This document shows, one piece after another, positions 6,138-6,151 of a DNA stretch of 6,151 bases (its first letter is position 1; every line of letters starts with the position of its first letter). Where the stretch lies: NCBI GenBank assembly GCA_900754775.1, contig CAAEDZ010000097.1, positions 1 to 6,151 on the forward strand. The letters run 5' to 3'. The notes below the pieces were generated by a model. The model saw only the letters and a program-made list of their open reading frames with translations. It was not told the origin of the DNA and ran no database searches. The translations under genes were made by a program, and so were the position numbers. Source of the DNA: Clostridia bacterium. GTDB lineage: Bacteria > Bacillota_A > Clostridia > Christensenellales > Aristaeellaceae.

Positions 6138-6151
6138 CACAACGCGTTCAA
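6119..6151 (+). ncRNA. tracrRNA, 5' part with anti-repeat (truncated at window edge)
   Basis: tracrRNA pairs with each crRNA repeat, recruits RNase III and anchors the guide in Cas9. The plus strand here is complementary to the array repeat. Bases 6123-6132 pair with repeat residues 31-22 (one U-G pair), 6134-6143 with residues 18-9 (10 bp), and 6148-6151 with residues 6-3. The opposing bulges are GCGU (6144-6147) and crRNA residues 7-8 (GA), the same 4/2-nt geometry as in S. pyogenes. Between the two upper helices the tracrRNA is two bases shorter than a perfect complement. The lower stem, nexus and terminator hairpins continue past base 6151. The divergent position upstream of cas9 resembles S. 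pyogenes. Exact 5' end inferred from the promoter. Confidence 0.88.

Noticed and set aside
6111..6151. Degenerate CRISPR repeat (minus strand) upstream of cas9 as part of a second array
   Set aside because: There is a single copy without spacer structure, with mismatches exactly where a tracrRNA bulge is expected and a promoter reading the plus strand; it is the tracrRNA anti-repeat.

Overview
This window holds a nearly complete type II-A CRISPR-Cas9 locus, read right to left on the minus strand: cas9 (6065-2016), cas1 (2019-1144), cas2 (1154-834), csn2 (837-145), a short leader (144-85) and the first repeat-spacer units of the array (84-1), which continues past the left edge. A divergent tracrRNA gene starts at the right edge on the plus strand. 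Its promoter and anti-repeat are visible, but its 3' part (nexus, terminator hairpins) lies beyond base 6151. No gene outside the CRISPR system is present and no gap exceeds about 145 bases.

The DNA is GC-rich (about 60% by eye), with overlapping genes and TTG and GTG starts. The proteins look like those of Bacillota (Firmicutes), where type II-A systems are concentrated. Most well-known II-A hosts are AT-rich, so a GC-rich clostridial gut-type bacterium is a reasonable guess. The sequence does not identify a genus.

The parts fit together as follows. Cas1, Cas2 and Csn2, with Cas9 choosing PAM-adjacent DNA, insert new spacers at the leader-repeat junction, which carries the known leader-anchoring motif ATTTGAG. 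The array is probably transcribed from a promoter inside the 3' end of csn2. The resulting leader RNA begins with a stretch that can pair over 16 consecutive positions with the first repeat. The tracrRNA anti-repeat pairs with each repeat in a geometry like S. pyogenes (6-bp lower stem, 2/4-nt bulge, long upper stem) for RNase III processing and Cas9 loading. Cas9 has all RuvC and HNH catalytic residues and looks active.

The system itself is a known type. The points most worth a second look are the leader RNA/first-repeat pairing, the overlapping divergent cas9 and tracrRNA promoters, the self-complementary tracrRNA 5' end, and a Cas9 C-terminus lacking the S. pyogenes RxR PAM-reading pair.
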